Shown: one piece after another, positions 32,378-42,606 of the stretch
How the letters are laid out: every line of letters begins with the position of its first letter
Numbering within the stretch: position 1 is the first letter of the stretch
NCBI GenBank assembly: GCA_019316985.1
Contig: CP079215.1
Location: 6,070,316 to 6,134,315, forward strand
DNA: 64,000 nucleotides
From: Paraniabella defluvii
GTDB taxonomy: Bacteria; Bacteroidota; Bacteroidia; Chitinophagales; Chitinophagaceae
Reading direction: 5' to 3'
Program-made: the position numbers and the translations under genes
Notes under the pieces: model-generated
Seen by the model: only the letters and a program-made list of their open reading frames with translations
Told to the model about the DNA's origin: nothing
Databases searched by the model: none

Positions 32378-33967
32378 TTAGTCCTCCAGTTTCGTCAGAT
32401 CCACGTTAGGTTTGGGCAAATTCATGGCTTTGATCTCAGCCTTTGTTTTATCGGCCATTTCCTGTGTCAACTCGTATTTGTAATTACCGTAGTCGCCAAA
32501 CTCAAACTGCCCTACATAGAAAAATCCGTATTGATCAAAAAACTCTGTTAAATCGGTTTTACTTACCTCGCAGGCGGTCTTTACAAAATTCAACTGGTAA
32601 GGTGCAGGATTATTCCCTCTGTCGCCCCATCCGCCATTAGCCCTGCGGCCACGCTGGCCGGCACGTTCCGCATTTCCCTGTTTGCGGAAAGCTTCAAAAA
32701 GGTCGGGATAAAAATCAGGATTATTACCTGCACCTGTAAAATAAAGCTGCAGCTGCCAAAATGGGATCAACCGGTTAAATACATCTTTGTCCTGCAGGTA
32801 GCATATTTTGCGGGCAATAATGCTGTCACGCGCTTTCTGGTAATTTTTTTGTTCGCTGATACGGCTTTTATTGCCAAAAGAAGTAGTTCCGTACAGGGAG
32901 AAAATATTATTACTCACTTCGCCTAATCCGCCCCAGTTGAGATAAGGACGAAGCTGATGCACATGCCCTACCTCGTGGCTGAATCCCCAACAGGGATCAC
33001 CCTTGATTACTCGGGCAGGGTCTACTACCAGCCCCATGGCATTACCAGGGTCGGTACCCATATAAGCAACCCCATCTCCATCACGGAACATATAATAATT
33101 ATAGTTCACCCTGGCCAGGATATGATTTTCGGGAACCCGGTTATATTTGATTAATCCCAAAACACGGTGCTGCCTGTATACCAGCGAATCATAATTAGCG
33201 ATCAACTCCACACCTTTTCCGTAAGCATATTTTTTACAGGCTTCTACAGGATAAGCAATCTGAATATGCCTTCCTCTGGCATCTATCACCGGGTAAACCG
33301 CATTATCAAGTAATTTATTCCAATCGGTATTATTGCTTTTGCTCACATCGAAATAGCCATTTACTTTACCCGAAACAAAATGTACCGTTACAGGTTTTTC
33401 CTTTTGAGGTTCGTCGGAATAATAATCTACATAAGCTAATCCGCCGTTATTTTTAACCTGTATGATGTTAACCCCATTGCGCAAAACAAAGCGTTGCTTA
33501 TGAATTCCCCAACCGGCAGGATCCTTATCCGGCTTAATGCCTTCCGGCGCCCTCCGGTTCCAGTTGGGCACCAACAATCCTACTTCCCTGCCTTCAGCAA
33601 TACCGTCTACCAGGATGGTATGCTTCCCTTCGGGCAGATAAATGCCGGTCATTCCTTCATACTTACTGTACCCGTCACCGATCATTAATTGCTGTCCGAG
33701 CGTAGTGGGGTTAACCATGCTTTATAAGTTGCAACACGGTATTCAGGATTGTAAGATTTGTTCCATAATGCCAAAGCTGTTTCCTTTACCTGCCCGTTCT
33801 GCAGCTGGTCGATTACCGTTTTTGATTCCCTTTTTCAGGGATAAAGCCATGGGCGTTTCAAATACAGCCAGGTCTTTATACACGGTGGCCAGCTCCGCAG
33901 CAGATTGGGCCGACGCTGCCCATAAAAAACCGATAATAGCAGTTACAAGGGTTGAAAATCTCTTCAT
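32378..33967 (-). CDS. M60-like (mucin/glycoprotein-type) zinc metallopeptidase
   Basis: Secreted peptidase of the M60/enhancin-like group, members of which cut O-glycosylated proteins. Signal peptide (FLWAASAQ), a beta-rich N-terminal region, and the zinc site FSHEVGHVHQ with third ligand Glu in NWGGLGEVSNN, matching the M60 pattern HExxH(8-24)E. Breaks near 33810 and 33715 affect only the N-terminal part; the catalytic 446 codons are intact. With the GH20, GH29 and GH92 enzymes in the window it supports glycoprotein use, although it stands alone here. Confidence 0.85.
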
Positions 33968-34033
33968 AGTTCAATGATTTACCGAAAGATAATTAATTGA
34001 AAAAAGAGAACGGTGCGCAACCGATTGAGCAAA

Positions 34034-34691
34034 TCAACTGCAAATATTGGCCGCTTCTTTAGTAAAATCTGTAAAATCAGGAGCAAACCCGATGATGTTC
34101 GACTGGCCAAACTCTTCTTCACGATGCATCGTAGTAAGTACAAAACAATCCATGCCCGCATTGGCAGCGGCATCCACGCCTTTGGGTGCATCCTCAAACA
34201 CCAGGCAGCTTTCAGGGGAACGCCAAGCAATGATGCGCATTTTAAATAGGTTTCAGGATCAGGCTTACTGTTCGCAACGTCATCGGCACTAACAATTGCC
34301 TCGAAATAATGGCGAATGCCCAGGCCGTCTAAAACAAAATCGATGTTATACATAATAGCGGCGGAGCCTATCGCCATTTTTACGCCCTGTTTGTGATAGT
34401 ATTCCAGTACCTGGGGAGGCCTGCCAATAATTGCAAATGGGGCCTGAATGCCTCCTGGTATTGCCGTTCCTTTTCCACACTCATTTTATTCTTTTCATCG
34501 AATGAGAACCTCCCGGGAAATACACGTTCCAGTAGCTCATGATTTTTTCCATAACATTCTTCTTTGGCTTTTTCCATTGATATTCCGGCGCCAAGCCCGT
34601 TGAGTATCCGGTACCAGGCTTTGATATGATATTCCATATCGTCGATCATAGTACCGTTCAGGTCAAATAAAAATGCTTTGTATTGATACAT
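34034..34691 (-). CDS. HAD-superfamily phosphatase, beta-phosphoglucomutase-like
   Basis: HAD subfamily I with motif I FDLNGTMIDD, cap domain, motif II around KMAIGSAA, motif III lysine and the motif IV segment CLVFEDAPKGVDAAANAG. The second Asp of the usual DxD motif is Asn (DLNGT), removing the general acid/base residue of phosphoglucomutases and phosphatases. Breaks near 34412 and 34215; about 219 residues. 15 nt after the ABC permease... on the same strand it follows that gene, so it may be co-transcribed. Substrate unknown. Confidence 0.82.
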
Positions 34692-34706
34692 AATTAATAT
34701 CCGGAT

Positions 34707-36366
34707 TTATATAACGATTTTTCTCCAGGGCAATAGTTGTACCTGTTGATGCACCGACCAGCAGGCGGCAAAAGATACAGGTATTAATGCCACAACAAGC
34801 CAGCTGACTTTTAAAGCCAGCCAGTGCAAACCCACCAGAATGCCAATCAACAACAGCCGCAATATTACTGTCAAAAATTTGCCGCTTTGCTCTTTGGCAT
34901 TAGGTTGCTGGGAAAACGGCAGGTAATGAGTAGACATTAATGCACTGATATAAAAAATAAGTATACTATTGAATCCAACCAGTGCAATATCATCCAGTGC
35001 TTTATACCCCCAGATAACCAATGTCATGGTACTCATTACAAGGTAAACGGGAACGAAAAACTTGGAAAGCAGTGCCTTTACTGCACCGTTGATCAGCTCG
35101 CCGGGCTTACTGATGGGCGCTGCCTGGTATACCCAGGAAGCCGTATGATTTTCATAATAACTGATCAGCGACAGGCTTAACGTTACCGAAAACATGCCCA
35201 GGTATAACAGCCATAAGAACATATTGCTATCAGGCAGGGCAGCCAGCTTTGCTCCTATATCTTTGAAATTCCTGAAAAGAATGATAAAAATAAAAACAGG
35301 GATATAAGCCAGGCTGGGGTAAAACTGCATTTTAAAATTCTTATCACGGCCTGTTATCTTCCACACCTGCAGAAAAGATGCATATTCATATGGAGAACGG
35401 CAAAGTAACCGGGCCAGCTTTTCCGAATAACCTGTTCTCCTGCTTACAGCTTTCTGTGTTTTTGAAACTGTGCCTCCTTCGGCGGGAGCAGACATAAACT
35501 TTGAGAAATAAGGAGCCAGATATTTGACTATGATTACACCCGCTAGTACAGGTATCCCTATTGCGGAGGTAATCATCGCTATACGGGGGCCATCGATTAC
35601 GCTGCTGTGTACCGAGTCCAATAAACTGGCCATCCATACCGGGGAAGCCCATACGAATACCAACGCAGTTCAAAGCTGAAAGCAGTCTCACTCAGGTTGA
35701 TCAAGCGGGGTACTACCTGGTAGGCTACTGCAAAAATACGGTCATAAAAACCTGGAAATAGCCTATAATATCTTTTACTTTCTGCTCGTTTGTATAGCGT
35801 AATACCAGTCCGTATAAAATATAAGTAATAAAAATGCCAATCGCGGTAGTGAGTAAAGTAGTTACTAAAAGCGTGATGCCTATTGGAATACCGTATTTGA
35901 TGGTTAAAAGCACTAAGGGGCATATCATAATAGCCAGCACCAGTTGTCCGAGGTAAACAATAATATGCAGGGTGCGTGCTACCAATAATGTACGGCTGGT
36001 TACAGGCTTCGGTAGTATGATCTGAGAATCGGAGGTATCTAAAAGTACATTACTGAAGTCGGTAATCAGTGTCATGATCAGCATAAACAGCAGGTAGGTA
36101 TGCAGGATGATCATAGCCAGCATAAAATCAGGAAGGATAAAGATCATCAGGCCGATAAACAATCCCATTAACGCATAAACAAACATAGTATACAGCATTG
36201 CATTGCCGGGCTCCTTCTGCTGGCTCCGCTTCCAGGTAGCTGGCTTGCGGCGCCGGTCCAGCATCAACTTGGTAGATGCAATCATATGCACCTGCTCCAG
36301 GTTAACGCCCTTCAAATGGAAGAACTTTAGAATGGTAAAAAACAACCTGAGAAAAAAAGTATCCAT
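34707..36366 (-). CDS. ABC transporter membrane protein
   Basis: Large integral membrane protein of about 550 residues with roughly ten to twelve hydrophobic helices, e.g. MLYTMFVYALMGLFIGLMIF, LPDFMLAMIILHTYLLFML and YIPVFIFIILFRNF. The ATPase gene ends 7 nt before the chosen start, so the two form an ABC exporter. One or two breaks near 35680-35730. The alternative upstream start at 36393 would overlap the ATPase by 20 nt. Substrate unknown; the type resembles ABC-2 efflux permeases of Bacteroidota. Confidence 0.8.
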
Positions 36367-36373
36367 GCGTTGG

Positions 36374-37146
36374 TTAGCTGTTGAGTACGTCAATAATTTC
36401 TTTTGCAGTATTTGTAGTGGCCGTGTCTGTAGCGGTCAGCGATTTAAATATACTTTCAAGTGAGCCCTGTTGCGCCTGCTCCCGCAGCACATCAATAGTG
36501 CCGTCGGCAATAACCCGGCCCTGGTCAATCAAAACAATCCGGTCGCTTATTTTTTCAACAACATCCATAATGTGTGAGGAATAGAAAATTGTTTTGCCCG
36601 ACTGCTTCAGCTGCTGCAACATTTCCTTTACCAATATAACAGCATTAGCGTCTAAACCGCTTAAGGGCTCATCGAGGAAAATAATTTCCGGATTATGCAT
36701 GAGCCCGCTAATCAGCAACACTTTTTGCCTCATGCCTTTGCTGTAAGTGTTCATTCTTGCTTCGGCTTTATCGGCCAGGTCAAAAAGCTTCAGCAGCTCC
36801 CATCCCTTTCCTGCAATAACGGCGTCGCTTAAACCATATAGTTTACCGGTGAACTTCAGATATTCTACCGGCGTCAGCGAGTCATAAAGCGCGGCCAGCT
36901 CGGGTATATAACCTATACGCTTTTTTACTTCGAGCGCTTCTTTTCGAACATCCATGCCCATTACTTTCACTTCGCCTTCAAATTCATCGATAATACCCGT
37001 AATGATCTTGATAGTGGTACTTTTCCCTGCACCGTTAGGACCAATGTATCCGAGTATCATGCCTGGCGCTACCTGCAGATCAATGCCTTTCAGCACATAG
37101 TTACCCGCGTATTGTTTTTAAGCCCGGCGGTTTCAATAACGCTCAT
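36374..37146 (-). CDS. ABC transporter ATP-binding protein
   Basis: Walker A GPNGAGKST, Q-loop near IGYIPE, signature-type YSKGMRQK, Walker B IIFLDEP and H-loop YSSHIMD. Signature motif reads SKGMRQ, as in CcmA/BcrA-type exporters. Start ATG at 37146; one break near 37110 where A5 should be A6 (AGLKKQYAGNYVLKG). 257 residues. First gene of an operon with the permease and perhaps the HAD phosphatase. Confidence 0.92.
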
Positions 37147-37265
37147 TTTATACCTCTTTAGAAGGTCAATATTACAACTATTATTCCTTCCCTACACAGT
37201 AAGCCCGTCTGGGCCGTACCTTCGCTGATATAAAATAGAACAGCACTTTTTCTTAATTCGTCAAC

Positions 37266-37697
37266 ATGATCTGGAGCAAAGAATACGATCTCGACAAGCT
37301 TAACGAGATAACCGGCGAAAACATGAACACCCACCTGGGTATCAGATTTACAGGTATTACGGGCAACTCGCTGGAAGCTACAATGCCTGTAAGCGAAAAA
37401 ACACGCCAGCCTTATGGTATTTTACACGGAGGCGCCTCTGCTGCCCTGGCGGAAACGGTAGGCTCTTATGCCAGCAGCATGGTGGTAGATCGTGAACAAT
37501 ATATGGTAGTAGGTATGGAAATAAATGCCAACCATTTGAAACCTGTCTTATCAGGGTATGTAAGGGCGGTTTGCAGCCCGCTGCACCTGGGTAAAAGTAG
37601 CCACGTTTGGGATATCAGGATTTACGACGACGGTCAGCAATTGATTTGTGTGAGCCGGTTAACAGTTGCCGTGGTCGAGCGGCGTAGGTTTAAATAA
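37266..37697 (+). CDS. Hotdog-fold thioesterase (PaaI/YdiI-like)
   Basis: Acyl-CoA thioesterase fold, 143 residues, intact. Core motif YGILHGGASAALAETVGS with the conserved HGG and the catalytic Glu; then MEINANHLKPVLSGYVRAVC. Such proteins hydrolyse 1,4-dihydroxy-2-naphthoyl-CoA (menaquinone synthesis) or phenylacetyl-type CoA esters; no neighbour decides which. Confidence 0.9.
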   Translation: MIWSKEYDLDKLNEITGENMNTHLGIRFTGITGNSLEATMPVSEKTRQPYGILHGGASAALAETVGSYASSMVVDREQYMVVGMEINANHLKPVLSGYVRAVCSPLHLGKSSHVWDIRIYDDGQQLICVSRLTVAVVERRRFK

Positions 37698-37702
37698 AAA
37701 AA

Positions 37703-37724
37703 CCACTCCGCCGTGGCGGAATGG
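37703..37724 (-). terminator. Terminator of the small lipoprotein gene
   Basis: CCACTCCGCC/GGCGGAATGG hairpin with a 2-nt loop core and one mismatch; on minus it is followed by seven T. It sits between two convergent genes. Confidence 0.72.
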
Positions 37725-37752
37725 CTCCTCTATATTGCTTGCCGAATAAAAA

Positions 37753-37971
37753 TTACAACTTAATTGTAGACGAATCTGAAGGTGCCGCAGTTGTATCCAG
37801 GTTAACCATAGTGTCTGTTGGGTTAACAGGAGGATTTCCTAAAGTAGGATCTACTGCTGTAGTGTCAGCGCTAACATTTGTAGAATCGGAATTACCCTCG
37901 CCTTCTGATGCATTGTTACAAGCCACGAATCCTAAAGAGCTGATTGCGAATAATATAAATAATTTTTTCAT
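37753..37971 (-). CDS. Small hypothetical lipoprotein
   Basis: 72 codons: signal MKKLFILFAISSLGF, lipobox FVACNN, then a low-complexity tail rich in Thr, Ser, Asp and Pro (TNVSADTTAVDPT). Intact, with its own terminator. No family recognised; likely a surface or periplasmic lipoprotein of unknown role. Confidence 0.7.
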   Translation of the reverse strand: MKKLFILFAISSLGFVACNNASEGEGNSDSTNVSADTTAVDPTLGNPPVNPTDTMVNLDTTAAPSDSSTIKL

Positions 37972-38097
37972 ACAAAATGAGGTTTTCTGTTAAAATAATT
38001 AATACCTGATGAGGGAAAAGGTAACCCGCTAATAAAAAATTTTTTCTGACTGCGAAAGGGTTACTATTTTTAAAAATTCGTATTAAATAATCACAGG

Positions 38098-38676
38098 TTG
38101 AAAGATTCTACATTAGAACAGGAAATAAGTTTACTGAAAGGATTAGCCCGTAACGATAAAAAATCGGTTGAAATGATCTATGGCCAGAACTATAACCTGG
38201 TTCAGGCCCTGGTAATCAATAACAACGGAACCGCAGATGACGCCAAGGATATTTTTCAGGAGGCGATGATGGTTCTGTATGACAAGGCACGGTCTGGCAG
38301 TTTTGAACTCAACTGCCAGATAAGAACCTACCTTTATTCGGTTGCCAGGAGGCTTTGGTTAAAAAAACTGAACCAGAGTAACAGACATACCGCTGATTTT
38401 GATGATACCAACGAAACACAAATAGCTGTAGATAACGATGTGGTGGAACATGAACAGAAAGATGCTGAGTTTGAAATGATGCATGCAGCTATCAGCACAT
38501 TAGGCGAACCCTGTAAAAGCCTGCTGGAGGCATTTTATTTTAAAAATAGAAGCATGCAGGAAATAGCGGAAGATTTTGGATACACCAACGCTGAAAATGC
38601 AAAAACCCAGAAATACAAATGCCTGATGCGCTTAAAAAAATATTCTTTTCTCAATATAAAAAACGTGATTAAGTGA
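38098..38676 (+). CDS. ECF-type RNA polymerase sigma factor
   Basis: 192 residues with sigma region 2 (DAKDIFQEAMMVLYDKA, TYLYSVARRLWLKKL) and sigma-4 HTH (LLEAFYFKNRSMQEIAEDFG). Translation probably starts at a TTG (38098), as the family N-terminus begins there and no in-frame ATG fits. Intact. Its TGA overlaps the ATG of the next gene (TGATG), so the two proteins are translationally coupled, the usual design for a sigma factor and its anti-sigma. Confidence 0.92.
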   Translation: MKDSTLEQEISLLKGLARNDKKSVEMIYGQNYNLVQALVINNNGTADDAKDIFQEAMMVLYDKARSGSFELNCQIRTYLYSVARRLWLKKLNQSNRHTADFDDTNETQIAVDNDVVEHEQKDAEFEMMHAAISTLGEPCKSLLEAFYFKNRSMQEIAEDFGYTNAENAKTQKYKCLMRLKKYSFLNIKNVIK

Positions 38677-39809
38677 TGAATGACCAGAATAATAATATAA
38701 CCCTCTTAGATGCCGTTGAACGGTATATAATGGGTAATATGAACCCGGATGAACGTCTTCACTTTGAAAACCTTCGTAAGGCAGACAGTGAAGTTGATCA
38801 GCTGGTAGTGGAACACACCTTGTTTTTACAAAAAATGAACCGTTTCAACCAGTGGCAGAAATTTCAGCTGTCGCTGAATGATGTGCATAATGACCTGTCG
38901 GCCCAGGGCAAAATAAATGCTGCGAGGCCTAAGGGAGGCAAAGTACTCTACCTGTTTAACAAGTTTAAGAAAACAGCTGCTATTGCCGCCTCAATTGCCG
39001 GTATTACTGCTTTAATGGTGAATGGAATTGTGGGCTCTGTAACGCCTAAAGCCCCTAAAGACCAGCTGGAGATACTTAAAAAGAATATTAATACACTGGA
39101 GCAGAAATCACGTTTACAGGATAAAGAGATCAACACGCTCAAACAAGGCAATACTACTGCAGCTACTCCGCAAATACCCTATACCAATAGCGGTACGGGC
39201 TTTATTATAGATGGAAAAGGCTACCTGGTAACCAATTACCATGTAATTGAAAAAGCCCAGAATATAGCAGTGCAAAACACGGCAGGCAAAGAATTCCTGG
39301 CAAAAGTGGTGTACACCAACCCTGCTACCGATATTGCCATTTTAAAGATCAACGATCCTGATTTTAAAGCCTTACCCGGTACTCCTTACAGCTTTACCAA
39401 AAAAGCTACCGACCTGGCAGAACCTATTTTTACATTAGGCTATCCTAAAGATGAAGAACTGGTTTACGGACAAGGATATTTGAGTTCGAAAACAGGATAT
39501 AACGGCGATACTTTAAGCTGCCAGATTGATATAAAGGCTGAAAGAGGCAATAGCGGAAGCCCGGTATTAAACAGCAATGGCGAAATAATCGGTATTTTAA
39601 ATGCCAAGCAAAAAGATGCAGAAGGTGTTGCATTTGCCATTCAAACGCGTAATATCTTTAATGCGCTCAATGACGCAAGAAAGCAGGACAATGTTGATTC
39701 TACGATAAAAAATATAAAGCTAAGCACCAAAAGCTCGCTTAGCGGTTTAAAGAGCCCTCAACAGGTAAAGAAAATAGAAGAATACATATATATGGTGAAA
39801 GTGAATTGA
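38676..39809 (+). CDS. Membrane protein: anti-sigma-like N-terminus fused to trypsin-like serine protease
   Basis: 377 residues, intact. About 1-98: cytoplasmic helical part (DAVERYIMGNMNPDERLHFE) reminiscent of anti-sigma N-termini; 100-121: membrane helix; 128-157: coiled coil; 170-335: trypsin-like S1C/HtrA-type domain with a full triad H189 (VTNYHVI), D219 (ATDIAIL) and S293 (ERGNSGSP). No PDZ domain. With the coupled ECF sigma factor it is plausibly a membrane-anchored regulator whose protease faces the periplasm. The protease assignment is firm; the anti-sigma role is inference from position and the N-terminal pattern. Confidence 0.85.
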   Translation: MNDQNNNITLLDAVERYIMGNMNPDERLHFENLRKADSEVDQLVVEHTLFLQKMNRFNQWQKFQLSLNDVHNDLSAQGKINAARPKGGKVLYLFNKFKKTAAIAASIAGITALMVNGIVGSVTPKAPKDQLEILKKNINTLEQKSRLQDKEINTLKQGNTTAATPQIPYTNSGTGFIIDGKGYLVTNYHVIEKAQNIAVQNTAGKEFLAKVVYTNPATDIAILKINDPDFKALPGTPYSFTKKATDLAEPIFTLGYPKDEELVYGQGYLSSKTGYNGDTLSCQIDIKAERGNSGSPVLNSNGEIIGILNAKQKDAEGVAFAIQTRNIFNALNDARKQDNVDSTIKNIKLSTKSSLSGLKSPQQVKKIEEYIYMVKVN

Positions 39810-39837
39810 GGCGTTTAACAAAGCCAAAACCGGATAG

Positions 39838-39864
39838 GCGCTACCATTTTGGTAGCGCTTTTTT
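39838..39864 (+). terminator. Terminator of the sigma/protease operon
   Basis: Perfect stem GCGCTACC/GGTAGCGC, 5-nt loop, then six T; 29 nt after the stop codon. Confidence 0.92.
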
Positions 39865-39887
39865 ATTGGTTATGCTAGCATTTTCCC

Positions 39888-39927
39888 AAAAAAGAGGCCG
39901 TGATTTTATATATCACGGCCTCTTTTT
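39888..39927. terminator. Second, bidirectional terminator
   Basis: AAAAAGAGGCCGTGAT pairs with ATCACGGCCTCTTTTT; symmetric with A and T tails, ending 15 nt from the stop of the convergent nucleotidyltransferase gene, which it probably serves. Confidence 0.9.
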
Positions 39928-39942
39928 CGCATTTCTATGTAA

Positions 39943-40840
39943 CTATGCACCCCAAAGATTAGTGCTATAAGCACCCTGGGCAATCAGGTCGTTCAGCTGC
40001 TTTTGAACAGCAGGAGCATCTTCCTTATAGGTTACACCAAACCATTGGGCAGATGTGGTCACCACTTTTACTGCTCCTCCTCTTTAATAAAATTATCTAC
40101 TACTGCAGGAATCAGGAACTCAGATTTAGGCACAGCAATATTTTCTTTAATGAAGGCTTTAAAATCTTTCTCGTACAGGTCGTATACCGAAGGGTGAAAG
40201 CACCAGAAGTTCATCGATACTACTGTATCCCTTGGCAACTCATCCGGCTGCAAGCCATCATTCACCGTTACTTTATCTCCCTGCAAACCAATGCCGATTC
40301 TTTCAACCACACTCGCCAGGTTTCCTTTTTCATCCAATCCGCAAACACCGCGATTAACGGTGCCGTGTTCCGATAAAGTATTCATCAGCGGGTAACTGAT
40401 TACAGCATATGTTTTTTCATCACACTCAGTAGTTAAAAACTCCACCGCTTTCTTAAATGCATCGAAACCATAGAAATCATCTGCATTAATTACTGCAAAA
40501 GGAGTAGTTACCACGCTTTTAGTGCATAATACAGCATGCCCTGTACCCCAGGGTTTAGTACGCTCCGCCGGAATTTCAGCTCCATCCAGGTACATATCCA
40601 ATTCCTGAAAAGCAAATTCATATTCCACTTTTCCATCAAGCTTGAGGCAAACAGTTTACGAAAGTTTTCCTCGAATTGCTCACGGATCAAAAAGACGATC
40701 TTTCCGAATCCTGCTTTTACTGCATCAGCTATCGAATAATCCATTATGGTTTCGCCGCTCGGACCGAAAGCTTCCACCTGTTTCATACTCCCGTAACGTG
40801 AGGCCATTCCCGCGGCCAAAATCACTAATGTTGGTTTCAT
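39943..40840 (-). CDS. Sugar-nucleotide-type nucleotidyltransferase
   Basis: NTP-transferase Rossmann-like fold: LVILAAGMASRYGSMKQ signature loop with nucleotide-binding Arg and Lys, AVINADDFYGFDAFKKA metal-binding Asp, VVSMNFWCFHPSVYD late block and the terminal WFGVTYKEDAPAV. About 300 residues; breaks near 40650-40610 and 40080. Such proteins are close to glucose-1-phosphate thymidylyl/uridylyltransferases, but the substrate is not fixed by the sequence. Confidence 0.82.
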
Positions 40841-40981
40841 GTGTTTCTTTTTATCGTTTTAAGGCAGCATAATTTCACCTGCCCGTTTTGTTTTATCACC
40901 GGCTCCAATCACCGGGGTAATACTTTGTGAAAAATGAATAGTCTCAAAAATAAGGTAATTTAGCCAACAGGTATCAAAGCA

Positions 40982-41858
40982 ATGGAGATTATTGACGAAG
41001 ATTTAATCACAACAGAAGCCGTACCGTTTTTATCGCAAAACGGCGTGCACGTACAGGTGTTAAGACTGGATAAAATACATCCGGTAATCAGCGGCAACAA
41101 ATGGTTCAAACTTAAGTTCCACCTGCAAAAAGCTATTAATGGCCAATATAAGGCTGTTGTAACATTTGGAGGGGCATTTTCTAACCATATTGCAGCAACC
41201 GCCGCTGCCTGTGCTGCCTGTAAAATACCCTGCATAGGCATTATCCGGGGCGAGGAGCCGGCTACCTACTCTCCTACGCTTTTGAATGCCGGTAAATATG
41301 GCATGCAGCTGATATTTATGGAGAGGGGCAATTATAAAAATAAAAAGATCCCTTCGTCGTTGCAAACCGGCCATTACTATATCATTCCAGAAGGAGGCTA
41401 TAGCATGGAGGGAGCCCAGGAGCAGCTACCATTCCTTATAACAAAAGCGCCTATGATTATGTATTATGTGCCGTAGGAACCGGTACCATGATGGCAGGCT
41501 TAATAAATGGCAAAGCTGATCATATAAATATACTGGGGATTAGCGCGTTAAAAATCATCAACTGCTGGAGCATGAAGTGCAGCACCTTCTCATTAATAAA
41601 GATCTGCCGGTTTCCATCAATCACGATTATCATTTCGGAGGTTATGCCAAACAAAAACCTGAACTGATCAGTTTCATGAATGAGCTTTTTGGGGTCACGG
41701 GCATCCCCACCGATTTTGTGTACACCGGAAAACTTTTTTATGGTGCACGCGATTTAATACAACAAAATCATTTTCCCCACGGATCGAGGCTCCTATTAAT
41801 ACACTCGGGCGGACTGCAGGGCAATCTTTCTTTACGAAAAGGAACGTTAATTTTCTGA
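40982..41858 (+). CDS. PLP-dependent ACC deaminase/D-cysteine desulfhydrase-like enzyme
   Basis: Fold-type II PLP enzyme: PLP lysine in ISGNKWFKLKF, FGGAFSNHIAATAAACAA phosphate/cofactor region, AVGTGTMMAGLI glycine loop, and LLLIHSGGLQGN at the end. About 294 residues; breaks near 41428 and 41549. The family contains 1-aminocyclopropane-1-carboxylate deaminase and D-cysteine desulfhydrase; which reaction applies cannot be told here. Confidence 0.86.
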
Positions 41859-41911
41859 TCGGTTATGCGCACTCGCTTATCTTTGTTAGTTAAGTAGTTA
41901 ATGGCTCTATC

Positions 41912-42586
41912 ATGAAGAAGATTTTATTGTTTTTATTGTCTGGCTTTATCCTAACAGGTATTAATGCGCAGGAGCAATTGCCCGACTTTTCTGTATACAA
42001 GGTTGGCGCCAACAGGGTTGTAGTAGCATGGACCCATAATTACCAGGGTATTAAACAAATAAGCATTCAACGCTCAACGGATTCGCTTAACTATTTTAAA
42101 ACAATTGGAACATTACCCGATCCCAGCCTGCAGCAAAATGGCTTTGCGGATGCCACAGCACCCAGTGACAATATGTTTTACCGCATTTTTGTGATGTTTG
42201 ATGGCGGAAAATATATCTCTACCAAATCCAAAAGACCCACTGTAGATTCGTCGGGCTTGGCAGACGCCTATAATAGCGGTAATAAATCCAATACGGAAGT
42301 GAACTTAAATTCTAATTTTATTCCCGCGGGCTTTGTTCAATCCAGCTATATCTTCACTTCGCCCGACCGATATGTACGCGTGGAGCTGCCACTGGATAAA
42401 AGGAAATACGATATAAAATTCTTTAGCGAAGCAGGGCAACCATTATTTGAGGTCACCAACGTTAAGGAAAGGAGATTCAAGCTGGATCGTTCGTATTTTG
42501 CTTCTGCGGGTTATATCAACTTCGAACTATATGCCGACGGCAAACTGCTGGAGAAGCATAAGGTTTTTCTGCCCAAAGATTTCTAA
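41912..42586 (+). CDS. Secreted hypothetical protein, FN3-like
   Basis: 224 residues, intact. Signal peptide (ends GINAQ), then an N-terminal part that reads like a fibronectin-III-type beta sandwich (RVVVAWTHNYQGIKQISIQR, MFYRIFVMFDGGKYIS) and a beta-rich C-terminal half (YVRVELPLDKRKYDIKFF). Widespread in Chitinophagaceae-like genomes as a hypothetical; role unknown. Confidence 0.75.
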   Translation: MKKILLFLLSGFILTGINAQEQLPDFSVYKVGANRVVVAWTHNYQGIKQISIQRSTDSLNYFKTIGTLPDPSLQQNGFADATAPSDNMFYRIFVMFDGGKYISTKSKRPTVDSSGLADAYNSGNKSNTEVNLNSNFIPAGFVQSSYIFTSPDRYVRVELPLDKRKYDIKFFSEAGQPLFEVTNVKERRFKLDRSYFASAGYINFELYADGKLLEKHKVFLPKDF

Positions 42587-42606
42587 ATCTGCCCGGCACA
42601 ATCCGC

